From an uncultured Prevotellaceae bacterium (GTDB taxonomy: Bacteria; Bacteroidota; Bacteroidia; Bacteroidales; Bacteroidaceae): a stretch of DNA of 34,650 bases. This document shows, in pieces, positions 23,878-34,317 of this stretch (position 1 is the first letter of the stretch; each line of letters begins with the position of its first letter). The DNA lies in NCBI GenBank assembly GCA_902800585.1, contig CADCEW010000039.1, forward strand, positions 1 through 34,650, written 5' to 3'. The notes beneath the pieces are model-generated. The model searched no databases. It was not told where the DNA came from and saw only the letters and a list, made by a program, of their open reading frames with translations. A program made the translations under genes and the position numbers.

Positions 23878-26241
23878 ATGAAAAAGTCTATGTTTTATGT
23901 GCTCGGTATGGCAGCCCTCATCATGAGCTGTAACTCTACCGACAAGGTGACTAAGAGTACGATTGATCAGCAGGAAGTGATGAATAAGATGTCGCTCGAA
24001 GACAAGGCTCACTTCGTCATTGGTACTGGTATGCAAGGATTTTCTGGTGACAATGCCGTGATAGGTGCTACCAAGAGTCTCGTTCCTGGTGCTGCAGGCA
24101 CTACTTATCCTCTTGACTCACTGGGAATCCCTGCTGTGGTATTGGCTGATGGTCCTGCAGGACTGCGTATAGACGCTACTCGTGAGGGTGACTCTGCCAC
24201 TTACTATTGTACCCATTTCCCCATTGGTACCTTGCTGGCCTCTACTTGGAACACCAAGTTAATAGAGGAAGTTGGACAGGCTATCGGTGAAGAAGTGAAG
24301 GAATATGGTGCTGATGTATTGTTGGCTCCTGCCTTGAACATCATGCGTAACCCATTGTGTGGACGTAACTTCGAGTACTATTCTGAAGACCCTGTAGTGG
24401 CAGGTAAGACTGCTGCTGCCTATATCACTGGTGTTCAGAAGAACGATGTAGGTACGAGTATCAAGCACTTTGCTGCCAATAACCAGGAGACCAATCGTAT
24501 GAACACGGATGCTCGCATCTCACAGCGTGCCCTGCGTGAAATCTACCTGAAGGGCTTCGAGATTGCCATCAAAGAGAGTAAGCCTTGGACAGTGATGACC
24601 TCTTACAACTACATCAATGGCACATACACTTCAGAAAGCAAGGATTTGGTGGAGACCATCCTGCGCGATGAGTGGGGCTATGAGGGAACGGTCATGACTG
24701 ACTGGTTTGGTGGAAAAGATGGAGCCAAACAGATGTGGGCTGGTAATGATATGTTACAGCCAGGTAAGGCCGAGCAGTTTGATAGCATCGTGGCTGGTGT
24801 GAAAAGTGGTAAACTGGCTGAGGCCGACCTCGATCGTAATATTGCTCGTATCCTGAACCTCGTGGAGAAGAGTCCACGTTTCCAAGGCTATCAGTATAGC
24901 AACAAGCCTGACTTGAAAGCCCATGCTGCTGTGACACGCCAGTCGGCTGCCGAGGGTATGGTATTGATGAAAAACGAGAAAGCACTGCCGTTTGCGGAGA
25001 ATGTGAAGAAAGTGGCCCTCTATGGTATTACTTCTTATGACTTTATCGCTGGTGGTACAGGTTCAGGTAATGTCAACCATGCCTATGTGGTATCACTGTT
25101 GGATGGTATGAAGAACGGTGGCTATACTGTTTCAGAAGAACTGAAGACAGCATACGAGACTTATATTGCCGATGCTAAAAAGAAGGCGGAGGCTGCCATT
25201 GAGGAACAGGCTAAGAAGGATCCTAAGAATGCGATGCTTGCCAAGTTCTTACCCCAGCCACTGCCAGCAGAGAAACAGTTCTCTGCAGACGAACTGACAA
25301 AGCAGGCAGAGGCTTCCGACATTGCCGTCATCACACTGGGTCGCTTGTCTGGTGAGTTCCTCGATCGTAAGGTGGCTGACTTCAACTTGAGTGACTCCGA
25401 GCGCCAACTGCTTCAGCAGGTATGTGATGTCTATCACAAAGCCAACAAACAGGTCGTTGTTCTCCTGAACATCGGAGGTGTCATTGAGACTGCTTCATGG
25501 AAGGATATGCCCGATGCCATTCTCTGCGCATGGCAGGCAGGACAGGAGGGTGGTAATAGTGTTGTTGATGTACTTAGTGGAAAACAGTCACCTTCTGGTA
25601 AGTTCACGATGACGTGGCCTGTGAAATTCAGTGATGCTTACTCTTCAAAGAATTTCCCCATCGACGAGGATCCTCGCATCGATATGACCAATCAGGGAGC
25701 GAAGAGTGCTAATGTACGCAATGTCGACTATACCGAATATGAAGAGGATATTTATGTGGGCTATCGTTACTTTGATTCGTTTGAGGTTCCCGTGAGTTAT
25801 CCTTTCGGCTATGGTTTGAGTTACACTACCTTCGAGTATAGCGATGCCAAGTGTGCTGTTGATGGTAATAAAATCAACGTCAACGTGACTGTCAAGAACA
25901 CTGGTAATCGTGAGGGCAAGGAGGTCGTAGAACTTTATGCCTCTGCTCCTGACAACAAGGCTGCCAACAAGCCTGCTAAGGAACTGAAGGCTTTCGCCAA
26001 GACTAAGAATCTGAAGCCAGGCGAGAGCGAGACCCTGACATTGAGTATTACTGCAGACAATCTGGCTTCTTTCGATGAGGCTGCTTCTGCATGGGTGGTT
26101 GCCGAGGGTGAATACCAATTCCTGGTAGGTGCTTCATCACAGGATATCAAGGCTACGCTGCCAGCCAATATAAAGGCTCAGCAGACGAAGGTCAACAATG
26201 TGTTGAAGCCCCAAACAAAGATGAATCTCTTAAAACGATAG
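23878..26241 (+). CDS. GH3 family glycosidase, lipoprotein (beta-glucosidase/xylosidase-like)
   Basis: A 787-residue enzyme with lipoprotein signal MKKSMFYVLGMAALIMSC (Cys18). The barrel domain holds the substrate-binding KHFAANNQETNR and the nucleophile Asp275 in GTVMTDWFGG. The second alpha/beta domain holds GSGNVNHAYVVSLLDGM and IAVITLGRLSGEFLDR, and a fibronectin type III-like domain ends the chain (VTVKNTGNREGKEVVELYASAP). It should release glucose, xylose or similar units from short oligosaccharides at the outer membrane. The neighbouring GH3 at 26248 is a diverged paralogue. The gap to it is six bases, and that to the CE1 gene upstream is nine bases. Confidence 0.93.
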   Translation: MKKSMFYVLGMAALIMSCNSTDKVTKSTIDQQEVMNKMSLEDKAHFVIGTGMQGFSGDNAVIGATKSLVPGAAGTTYPLDSLGIPAVVLADGPAGLRIDATREGDSATYYCTHFPIGTLLASTWNTKLIEEVGQAIGEEVKEYGADVLLAPALNIMRNPLCGRNFEYYSEDPVVAGKTAAAYITGVQKNDVGTSIKHFAANNQETNRMNTDARISQRALREIYLKGFEIAIKESKPWTVMTSYNYINGTYTSESKDLVETILRDEWGYEGTVMTDWFGGKDGAKQMWAGNDMLQPGKAEQFDSIVAGVKSGKLAEADLDRNIARILNLVEKSPRFQGYQYSNKPDLKAHAAVTRQSAAEGMVLMKNEKALPFAENVKKVALYGITSYDFIAGGTGSGNVNHAYVVSLLDGMKNGGYTVSEELKTAYETYIADAKKKAEAAIEEQAKKDPKNAMLAKFLPQPLPAEKQFSADELTKQAEASDIAVITLGRLSGEFLDRKVADFNLSDSERQLLQQVCDVYHKANKQVVVLLNIGGVIETASWKDMPDAILCAWQAGQEGGNSVVDVLSGKQSPSGKFTMTWPVKFSDAYSSKNFPIDEDPRIDMTNQGAKSANVRNVDYTEYEEDIYVGYRYFDSFEVPVSYPFGYGLSYTTFEYSDAKCAVDGNKINVNVTVKNTGNREGKEVVELYASAPDNKAANKPAKELKAFAKTKNLKPGESETLTLSITADNLASFDEAASAWVVAEGEYQFLVGASSQDIKATLPANIKAQQTKVNNVLKPQTKMNLLKR

Positions 26242-26247
26242 AAGTTC

Positions 26248-28578
26248 ATGAAAAGATTTAGTATTATATGTATTGCTGTAGTCGCTCTTTGCGGCTACAG
26301 CCTTTATGCATCAGCCCAGCAACTGACTGCCAATAATATTGACGAGGTCGTGAAAGCCATGACGCTCGAGGAGAAGTGTCACATGGTTCTGGGTCGTGGT
26401 ATACATTTTAACGACGAAGCCAAGTTTCCTGGCACAGCGGGCAGTACCTTCCAGATAGACCGCTTAGGTATCCCCGAGACCTATTGTGCAGACTCTCAGC
26501 AGGGTTTGCGTATGAATGCCACACGTGCATGGGATCATAACGATTATTATCCTACTGACTTTGTGGCTTCTATGACACTCTCTTCTACATGGGATCGTGA
26601 GGCTGCCTTCAAGGTAGGACAGGGTATCGGTAACGAGGTACGTGAGTTCGGACTCGACTGGATATTGTCGCCTGCCATGAACTTGATTCGTAACCCGCTA
26701 TGTGGACGTAACCATGAGTACTATTCAGAGGACCCTTACCTCTCAGGAACTATTGGCGCAGGTTATGTGCGTGGTGTGCAGAGCGAAGGAACGGCTGCTT
26801 GTCCCAAGCATTTCGTAGCCAATAATCAGGAGACGAATCGCAATAATAATAACTCGCAGGTATCACAGCGTGCCCTGCGCGAGATTTATCTGAAGGCTTT
26901 CGAGATTATGGTGAAGGAGAGCGATCCTTGGACCATCATGACATCGTATAATAAACTGAATGGCCCGTATGCTGTACAGAACTATGAACTGCTGACTACC
27001 ATTGTCCGCGACGAGTGGGGATGGAAAGGAATGTATGTCAGTGACTGGAATGCTGGTGACGATGCTGTAGCCGCTATGTTGGCTGGTAATGACATGTTAC
27101 AGCCTGGACAGGACAAGCAGTATGAGGCTATTCTGGCTGCTGCGAAGAATGGTACGCTGCCCATGGAGGTGCTTGATGCCAATGTGAAGCGCATCCTCGA
27201 ATATGTCATTAAGACACACACCTTTAAGGGCTACAAGTATAGTAATAATCCTGATTTGAAGGCTCATGCCCAAGTGGTGCGTGAGGTGGGTGCCGATGGT
27301 ATCGTGTTGCTGAAGAACAGTGGAATCCTGCCGTTGACAGGAAAGCGTGTTGCTTTATTCGGATGTACTTCGTACGACTGGATTTCTGGTGGTTCTGGCT
27401 TTGGAGGCACCAGCGTTGGTCACTATACCGTTTCACTCATCGAGGGTATGCGTGCTGCAGGCTACGAGGTGTATAAGCCGCTGATTACCACCTATACACA
27501 GCATCTCGCTGCAGAGGAGAAACGACTGTTTCCCAATGGTCGTCCGCCATACTCATTGACGCCCCCAGCACGTGCTGACGAGAAACAGTTTACTGCCGAT
27601 GAACTCAATGCTGCCATTGATGGTAGCGACGTGGCCATCATCTCATTGGGTCGTAAGAGTGGTGAGGCTGCTGACCGCAGTGAGTCTGACTTCTATCTGA
27701 AGGAGGGTGAGGCACAGTTGATCAAGGCTGTTAGTGAGGCATATCACGCTAAGGGCAAGCAGGTTATCGTATTACTCGACATCTGCAGTCCTATCGATGT
27801 CGCCTCTTGGCAGGATCAGATTGACGCCCTTGTTTGTACTTGGCAAGGAGGGCAGGAGAGTGGTTTTTCTGTGGCTGACGTACTCAGTGGCGCAGTCAAT
27901 CCCTCAGGCAAACTGCCTATGACTTTCCAAATCAAGTATGGTGATGCCTATGCTGATAAGAACTTCCCTGCCAATGTCGACGACAAGACGTTGGGTGCTA
28001 TGTTTATGTGGGGCTATAACAAGGACTCTGCTCCCAAGGACCGCAAACCTGAAGCTAATATCGACTTCACCAACTACGAGGAGGATATCTATGTCGGCTA
28101 TCGTTACTTCGATAGTTTCGGCAAACCTGTTGCATATCCCTTCGGCTTCGGACTCAGTTACACCACATTTGCTTACGAGAACATGAGTGTCAGTGAGACT
28201 AATGGAGTATTTACTGTTAAAGTTGACGTGAAGAATACTGGCGCAAAGGCTGGTCGTAATGTCGTTGAACTCTTTGTGGCTGCTCCCAACAGCAAGAAAC
28301 TGAATAAGCCTGAAAAGGAACTCCGCAACTATGCCAAGACGCGTCTGCTTCAGCCTGGACAGACAGAGACTGTCACCATGCATGTGAAGACAGAAGATCT
28401 TGCCTCGTTCGACGAAAAGATCTCAGCGTGGAAAACGGATGCTGGTGTTTATTCTTTCCTGATCTGTTCTTCAGCCAACTCCGTTGAAGCAGAAGCCACA
28501 GCCAAAGTAAAGACGTGGACCAAGAAGGTTAACAACGTCATGAAACCCAACGTGAAACTTAACTTACTAAAAAGATAA
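26248..28578 (+). CDS. GH3 family glycosidase, exported (second copy)
   Basis: A 776-residue paralogue of the preceding gene with an ordinary signal peptide (IICIAVVALCGYSLYASA) instead of a lipobox, so it is probably soluble in the periplasm while its sister is lipid-anchored. The nucleophile is Asp266 in MYVSDWNAGDDA; CPKHFVANNQETNRNNNNSQVSQRALREIYLKAFEI and a C-terminal fibronectin type III-like domain are present. Compared with the sister it carries an extra loop near residues 575-600 (MFMWGYNKDSAPKDRKPEA). Different cellular sites and altered loops suggest different oligosaccharide specificities. The gap to the next CE1 gene is six bases. Confidence 0.93.
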   Translation: MKRFSIICIAVVALCGYSLYASAQQLTANNIDEVVKAMTLEEKCHMVLGRGIHFNDEAKFPGTAGSTFQIDRLGIPETYCADSQQGLRMNATRAWDHNDYYPTDFVASMTLSSTWDREAAFKVGQGIGNEVREFGLDWILSPAMNLIRNPLCGRNHEYYSEDPYLSGTIGAGYVRGVQSEGTAACPKHFVANNQETNRNNNNSQVSQRALREIYLKAFEIMVKESDPWTIMTSYNKLNGPYAVQNYELLTTIVRDEWGWKGMYVSDWNAGDDAVAAMLAGNDMLQPGQDKQYEAILAAAKNGTLPMEVLDANVKRILEYVIKTHTFKGYKYSNNPDLKAHAQVVREVGADGIVLLKNSGILPLTGKRVALFGCTSYDWISGGSGFGGTSVGHYTVSLIEGMRAAGYEVYKPLITTYTQHLAAEEKRLFPNGRPPYSLTPPARADEKQFTADELNAAIDGSDVAIISLGRKSGEAADRSESDFYLKEGEAQLIKAVSEAYHAKGKQVIVLLDICSPIDVASWQDQIDALVCTWQGGQESGFSVADVLSGAVNPSGKLPMTFQIKYGDAYADKNFPANVDDKTLGAMFMWGYNKDSAPKDRKPEANIDFTNYEEDIYVGYRYFDSFGKPVAYPFGFGLSYTTFAYENMSVSETNGVFTVKVDVKNTGAKAGRNVVELFVAAPNSKKLNKPEKELRNYAKTRLLQPGQTETVTMHVKTEDLASFDEKISAWKTDAGVYSFLICSSANSVEAEATAKVKTWTKKVNNVMKPNVKLNLLKR

Positions 28579-29826
<1,248 letters not shown>

Positions 29827-29847
29827 GATATCCCTTCCTCAGCAACG

Positions 29848-30768
29848 ATGGCATGGTTATTACTGGCGTTCATGTCGGCAGCACTATTAGGCTGCTATGA
29901 CACGTTGAAGAAGGTGGCTCTGAAGGACAATGCTGTCATTCCCGTGCTATTCTTCAACACCCTTTTCTCGTCATTGATATTCATGCCATTGATTTTGCTG
30001 AGCGGAACAACGAATATACTTGACAATAGTCTCTTCCACGTAGGAAGTGGTGGATGGGAGATGCACAAATACATTGTGTTGAAGGCCATACTGGTGCTGT
30101 CGAGTTGGATTCTCGGCTATTTCGCGATGAAAAACTTGCCGTTGACCATCGTAGGTCCCATCAATGCCACCAGACCTGTCATGGTGCTGGTGGGTGCGCT
30201 GCTGATTTTCGGAGAGCGACTGAACGGTTGGCAATGGGCTGGTGTGCTGACGGCAATCCTCTCGTATTTCCTATTGAGGAAAAGCGGAAAGAAAGAAGGT
30301 ATTGACTTCCATCACAACAAATGGATAATTATGACCATTGGCGCTGCTGTATTAGGTGCTCTCAGCGGACTCTACGACAAATTCCTGATGGCTCCGGCAG
30401 ACCAGGGCGGGGTAGGACTCGACCGCATGATGGTGCAGTCGTGGTTCACTATATATCAGTGTGTGATGATGGCCTTTCTGCTGATTGTGATGTGGTGGCC
30501 AAAGCATCGCTCGACGACGCCCTTCCACTGGTCGTGGGCAATCATCGGTGTCAGCATCTTCTTGTCGGCAGCCGATTTCATGTATTTCTATTCATTGTCC
30601 ATCCCCGATGCCATGATCAGTGTCGTGTCCATGGTGCGACGTGGTAGTGTCATCGTCAGTTTCATGTTCGGAGTCGTACTGTTTCATGAGAAGAACCTGC
30701 GTGCCAAGGCTTTCGACCTGGCATTGATGCTACTGGGACTATTCTTCCTGTTTATCGGTTCGAAATAG
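29848..30768 (+). CDS. EamA/DMT-family transporter
   Basis: A 306-residue integral membrane protein with about ten hydrophobic segments in two repeated halves, the drug/metabolite transporter plan. Landmarks are GCYDTLKKVALKDNAVIPVLFFNTLFSSL, NLPLTIVGPINATRPVMVLVGALLIFGERL at the end of half one and SIPDAMISVVSMVRRGSVIVSFMFGVVLFHE in half two. It starts 21 bases after the CE1 stop and probably belongs to the same operon. This links it to the released sugars or aromatic acids, although DMT members are diverse and direction cannot be told. Its stop lies eight bases from the stop of the convergent receptor gene, with no room for a terminator. Confidence 0.85.
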   Translation: MAWLLLAFMSAALLGCYDTLKKVALKDNAVIPVLFFNTLFSSLIFMPLILLSGTTNILDNSLFHVGSGGWEMHKYIVLKAILVLSSWILGYFAMKNLPLTIVGPINATRPVMVLVGALLIFGERLNGWQWAGVLTAILSYFLLRKSGKKEGIDFHHNKWIIMTIGAAVLGALSGLYDKFLMAPADQGGVGLDRMMVQSWFTIYQCVMMAFLLIVMWWPKHRSTTPFHWSWAIIGVSIFLSAADFMYFYSLSIPDAMISVVSMVRRGSVIVSFMFGVVLFHEKNLRAKAFDLALMLLGLFFLFIGSK

Positions 30769-30776
30769 GCATAATA

Positions 30777-33146
30777 TCAGTTGCTGTTGCTCATACGATT
30801 CTGTTCGGCTTTACCTGCACCTGTACCCTTATACTTGCTCTTCTGGGCATTGAAGGTGTAACGGATAGAGATGTCCAGACGGTGGCTACGGCTTCGTGTT
30901 TTCTGCAGAGCATAGAAGAAACCACAATCATGAGCCATATCCTGTACGCTACGCTGGAACACATCGCTGATGCTGACACGCAGACACAAAGCATCGTTTT
31001 TCAGCCAGCACTTTTGTACTACAAAACGGATGTTGTATGAGGGTGAGAGTATACGGAAGTTCAGTACATCACCCTTGGTCTGGATGTTAGCGTTGGCCTC
31101 CAACTGCCAGCTGTGCTTAAAGCGGAAGGTGTTGTTCAGGTCGAAGAAGAAGATGGGCTTGGTGAAGGTCACATCAGTCTTGCCTGTGGCACTATGTGGA
31201 TCGTCGTAGGTCATTGTATTCCAGAACTTCTGTCCGCCAATGGTCCAGCTTGGGCTATATACACCCCATGTGGGATTGGCCGAAAGGAAGATGGCCAGAT
31301 TACGAACGGGGTCGGACAAGTTAGCCTGCTTCATCAGCATGATACCCTCGTTGTTATAGGCCATGGGCACCTGTGTGATAGTGTTGTCACGACGTTCGTA
31401 GGCGGCAAACAGGTTGATCCACTTCCAACGGGCATTGATGCTCACCTCCTGCATAGTAGCGTTCTTGAGTTTCGAGTCGCCCTGCGACAGGGTAAACGAG
31501 TTCAGATAGTAAATATGGTCGCTCAATGCGCTGTAGTTTGGACGCACGGTTTTCATGGTATAACTCAGTGAGGTCTGGATAGGGCCAAACTGCTTTGACC
31601 ATGTGACATTGGGGAAGAACTCATCCTGATAGCGCGTCATATTATTATTGGCATCCAGATTGTCGATGTAATCGAAACCCACATGCTCGTAACGCAGTCC
31701 GACACTTATGGTACCATATTTCTCCAAGTTGGCATTATAAGCCACAAACGCTGCCATGTTGTTCTCCTTTACATCTGTATCGGTAGAGGGGAGAGGATAG
31801 TTGGTAATCGACGAACTGCTCTGGCGCTTCACGAAACTCATCTCCGTTCCAGCCTGCAATTGTCCTTTCCATACAGGATAGCTCAGCACCAGTTTGGTAG
31901 CCCAGAGTCGCGACCATGTATGCGAGTTCTGTTGCATGGTCTGGGCTTCAGGCAAATACACATCTATCTGGTCATCGCCATTCTCTTTATCTGTCAGAAA
32001 ATCCACGTTCAGGTCGATGTTCAGTTTGCCCACCTGGCCGTTATAATAGGCATTGCTCTGCCAATTGTATGGATAATGAGTATGACCGTCCTGGTGCGAA
32101 AGGTCGCGACCTGTGAGATTGTTATCGGTATCTACCCACATGTCGTTATGCGTATTAAACTGGTCGTGGCGTTCCACTCTTGCACCCAACGAGTGCTTGT
32201 CGTTAATCTGCCAGTTAAAGCCCAGGTTATAGTTCAGACCCTCTCCGTGCCAGTCGTTACGCACGTGGCTGTCCTGAAGAATATTTCTGATGCCTTCATC
32301 GGCCTGGAGAAAGGTAGATTGCGTAATACACATGTCGTTAGGGCTATCCCACGTCCAATAGTTTACCATACCAAACAGATCGAGGTTATTGTGGCGATAA
32401 CGCAGGTTCAGTGTGGTGCTGGGATCGCTGAAACCAAACGCCAGGTCCTGGTTGTTGGCAGCCATCAGGTCGAAGCCGAAACCAGCCCCCTCGCGACGAA
32501 CAGTCTTGATACGTACCACAGCCGAAATAGTAGCATCGTACTGCGCACCAGGATTGGTAATTACCTCTACGCTCTCTATCTCCTCCGAACGCAGTCGTTT
32601 CAGTTCGTCCTTATCTCGCATCTTTCTACCATTAATATAAAAGATAGGTGTACCCTTACCCAGCACCTCCAGGTCTTCGCCTTTCAGTGTCATGCCAGGC
32701 ACCTTAGACAGCATTTCCTTGGCTGTACCCGACTGACCTAAGATAGTACCCTGAATGGTGGTTATCATCGAGTTGCCTGTCAGTTTGGTTTTAGGCATCT
32801 GTCCCTTTACCACAATCTCACTGAGCATTGTCTGGTCTTCTTCCATCTGGATAGTTCCTATTTCCGAACCATTTACGTTCACATACTTGGTGCGATATCC
32901 AATGTACGAGAATCGCAGGATGCAGCAGGCATCAGTAGTGTTTATCTGGAAGAAACCATCCACATCGCTTGTTGCACCTTGTATATAAGTAGAGTCGGCT
33001 GTGAGCAGAGCCACACTTACAAATGGCAAGGGTTCACCCTGCGCGTCAATTACTCGTCCACCTACATCCTCGGTCTTTGCCTCGGCTGTTAAACACATCA
33101 TCATTGCAGCTATCAAAGCTACCATTTTCAAACTTAACTTTTTCAT
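30777..33146 (-). CDS. TonB-dependent receptor-like outer-membrane beta-barrel protein
   Basis: A 789-residue outer-membrane protein with signal peptide (MVALIAAMMMCLTAEA). Residues about 26-105 are a carboxypeptidase-regulatory-like domain (GGRVIDAQGEPLPFVSVALL). A plug domain follows (LSEIVVKGQMPKTKLTGNSM, LSKVPGMTLKGEDLEVLGKGTPIFYINGRKM, IESVEVITNPGAQYDA), then a barrel rich in aromatic alternation to the C-terminus. The Ala/Pro/Gly-poor, SusD-less setting and the length below 900 fit the OMP_b-brl_3 type rather than SusC. The ligand is unknown. The tail beyond the last strand (KYKGTGAGKAEQNRMSNSN) is unusually basic. It faces the carbohydrate operon tail to tail. Confidence 0.9.
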   Translation of the reverse strand: MKKLSLKMVALIAAMMMCLTAEAKTEDVGGRVIDAQGEPLPFVSVALLTADSTYIQGATSDVDGFFQINTTDACCILRFSYIGYRTKYVNVNGSEIGTIQMEEDQTMLSEIVVKGQMPKTKLTGNSMITTIQGTILGQSGTAKEMLSKVPGMTLKGEDLEVLGKGTPIFYINGRKMRDKDELKRLRSEEIESVEVITNPGAQYDATISAVVRIKTVRREGAGFGFDLMAANNQDLAFGFSDPSTTLNLRYRHNNLDLFGMVNYWTWDSPNDMCITQSTFLQADEGIRNILQDSHVRNDWHGEGLNYNLGFNWQINDKHSLGARVERHDQFNTHNDMWVDTDNNLTGRDLSHQDGHTHYPYNWQSNAYYNGQVGKLNIDLNVDFLTDKENGDDQIDVYLPEAQTMQQNSHTWSRLWATKLVLSYPVWKGQLQAGTEMSFVKRQSSSSITNYPLPSTDTDVKENNMAAFVAYNANLEKYGTISVGLRYEHVGFDYIDNLDANNNMTRYQDEFFPNVTWSKQFGPIQTSLSYTMKTVRPNYSALSDHIYYLNSFTLSQGDSKLKNATMQEVSINARWKWINLFAAYERRDNTITQVPMAYNNEGIMLMKQANLSDPVRNLAIFLSANPTWGVYSPSWTIGGQKFWNTMTYDDPHSATGKTDVTFTKPIFFFDLNNTFRFKHSWQLEANANIQTKGDVLNFRILSPSYNIRFVVQKCWLKNDALCLRVSISDVFQRSVQDMAHDCGFFYALQKTRSRSHRLDISIRYTFNAQKSKYKGTGAGKAEQNRMSNSN

Positions 33147-33194
33147 CTTTTCTTTTCAATTAAATGTTTTGCCTGTTTGACATAGAAAAAGCAT

Positions 33195-33234
33195 AAAAAA
33201 GTTGCAATCCACCCCATTTCTGGGACGAATTGCA
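33195..33234 (-). terminator. Intrinsic terminator of the minus-strand trio, GAAA-loop hairpin
   Basis: On the minus strand, TGCAATTCGTCCCA pairs with TGGGGTGGATTGCA around a GAAA loop; three of 14 pairs are G-U, so it is stable as RNA only on this strand. A run of six T follows shortly. It lies 20 bases after the stop at 33254 and isolates the receptor gene, whose promoter must lie in 33147-33195 (none recognised). Confidence 0.75.
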
Positions 33235-33253
33235 TGTTTTTGTGATGAATGGT

Positions 33254-33739
33254 CTATTTCCTACTAATATAATGTCCCTCTCGTATGGCGGCAAACGTGG
33301 CGATAGCGGCTACAATGGTGATGGGGACGATAGACAAAAACGTCATGGGGACTGCAATGAAGAGCAGAAAGCCTGTTATTTTGTTCGCGAGGGTGTGGGG
33401 AAAGCAGCAGCGCCCGTACATCACGAGGGGCGAAAGCTGATTCACGACTTTGATTACGACAATTACTCCTGCCCACAGCCATAGCCATTGTGGCAGTTCG
33501 AGTATCGGTTTGAGCTTCCAGGCACAACACGCCACGAAGCAGATGTCTGCCAAACTATCCAGCAATGCTCCCGTCTTGGTGACACACTTCAGCTTTCTTG
33601 CCAGCCATCCGTCAGCTATATCGCTGATGCCGCAGAGACTATAGATTATCCAAAACACCACACCCGTCACTTCACAAAGAAGCAGACCTAAAGAGCCTGC
33701 AATCCTGATAAGAGTTATGATGTTTGGCAACAGAGTCAT
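33254..33739 (-). CDS. CDP-alcohol phosphatidyltransferase
   Basis: A 161-residue inner-membrane enzyme that swaps the CMP of a CDP-lipid for an alcohol in phospholipid synthesis. The full family signature is present: SDIADGWLARKLKCVTKTGALLDSLAD gives the four metal-binding Asp in D-x2-D-G-x2-A-R-x8-G-x3-D-x3-D. Four or more hydrophobic spans surround it. The shortness and the opening MTLLPNIITLIRIAGSLGLL resemble phosphatidylglycerophosphate synthase, but the alcohol is not decided by sequence. It overlaps the upstream oxidoreductase by four bases and is the last gene before a terminator. Confidence 0.9.
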   Translation of the reverse strand: MTLLPNIITLIRIAGSLGLLLCEVTGVVFWIIYSLCGISDIADGWLARKLKCVTKTGALLDSLADICFVACCAWKLKPILELPQWLWLWAGVIVVIKVVNQLSPLVMYGRCCFPHTLANKITGFLLFIAVPMTFLSIVPITIVAAIATFAAIREGHYISRK

Positions 33740-34317
33740 TTCACTTTCATAAGTCTTTCTATTGCTTTACGGCACTTCTGTTTGTCTTTCTCTGTCAGTT
33801 CTGGATGCATTACTGTGCCACCACGCTCGATGGTGCTTACGATTTTGAATCCTGCATAGCGGGCTATTTCGCGCATGGCACGGATGGCGCCTCGCGACTG
33901 CTTGAACAGGATGTTCCAAGGCCATGGCGTGGTGCAGGTGCTGATGAGAATACACTTCTTGCCTTTCATCAATGGTTCAGGAAAGCGAGGGGTGTCGCGC
34001 ATCATGCCATAGACCTGACGGTCGAACATCAGTTTCATCTGTCCAGGGATGTTGCCCCAGTAGCAGGGCGCACCCATAATGATGGCATCCGCCTGCTGCA
34101 TCATCTTCAGCACACGCTGAGAATCGTCCTCAGCGAGTACACATTTTCCCTTTGTGCGGCAGGCCATACAGCCAGTGCAGGGCTTCACAGTGAGATCGTT
34201 GGTATACACTATCTCCACCATGTCGCCTCGTTTCTCCACCTCCTCTTGCATGATGCCGAGTATCTGCGAAATCAATCCCTTCTTTCGAGGGCTTCCTGAT
34301 AGAATCAATATATTCAT
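33736..34317 (-). CDS. NAD(P)H-dependent FMN oxidoreductase (flavodoxin fold, iron-sulfur flavoprotein-like)
   Basis: A 193-residue cytoplasmic flavoprotein. The N-terminal FMN phosphate loop is ILILSGSPRKKGLISQIL. CTGCMACRTKGKC gives four closely spaced cysteines, the pattern of iron-sulfur flavoproteins, and AIIMGAPCYWGNIPGQMKLMFDR is the conserved flavin-binding segment. It probably reduces small electron acceptors or quinones. Its start overlaps the stop of the Cys-rich gene upstream (ATGA) and its stop overlaps the start of the phosphatidyltransferase, so all three are translationally coupled although no pathway joining them is obvious. Confidence 0.9.
   Translation of the reverse strand: MNILILSGSPRKKGLISQILGIMQEEVEKRGDMVEIVYTNDLTVKPCTGCMACRTKGKCVLAEDDSQRVLKMMQQADAIIMGAPCYWGNIPGQMKLMFDRQVYGMMRDTPRFPEPLMKGKKCILISTCTTPWPWNILFKQSRGAIRAMREIARYAGFKIVSTIERGGTVMHPELTEKDKQKCRKAIERLMKVK

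Noticed and set aside
31683-32741. 352-residue plus-strand frame opposite the receptor gene
   Set aside because: Shadow of a beta-barrel coding sequence; no recognisable protein features and the real gene on the other strand is clear.
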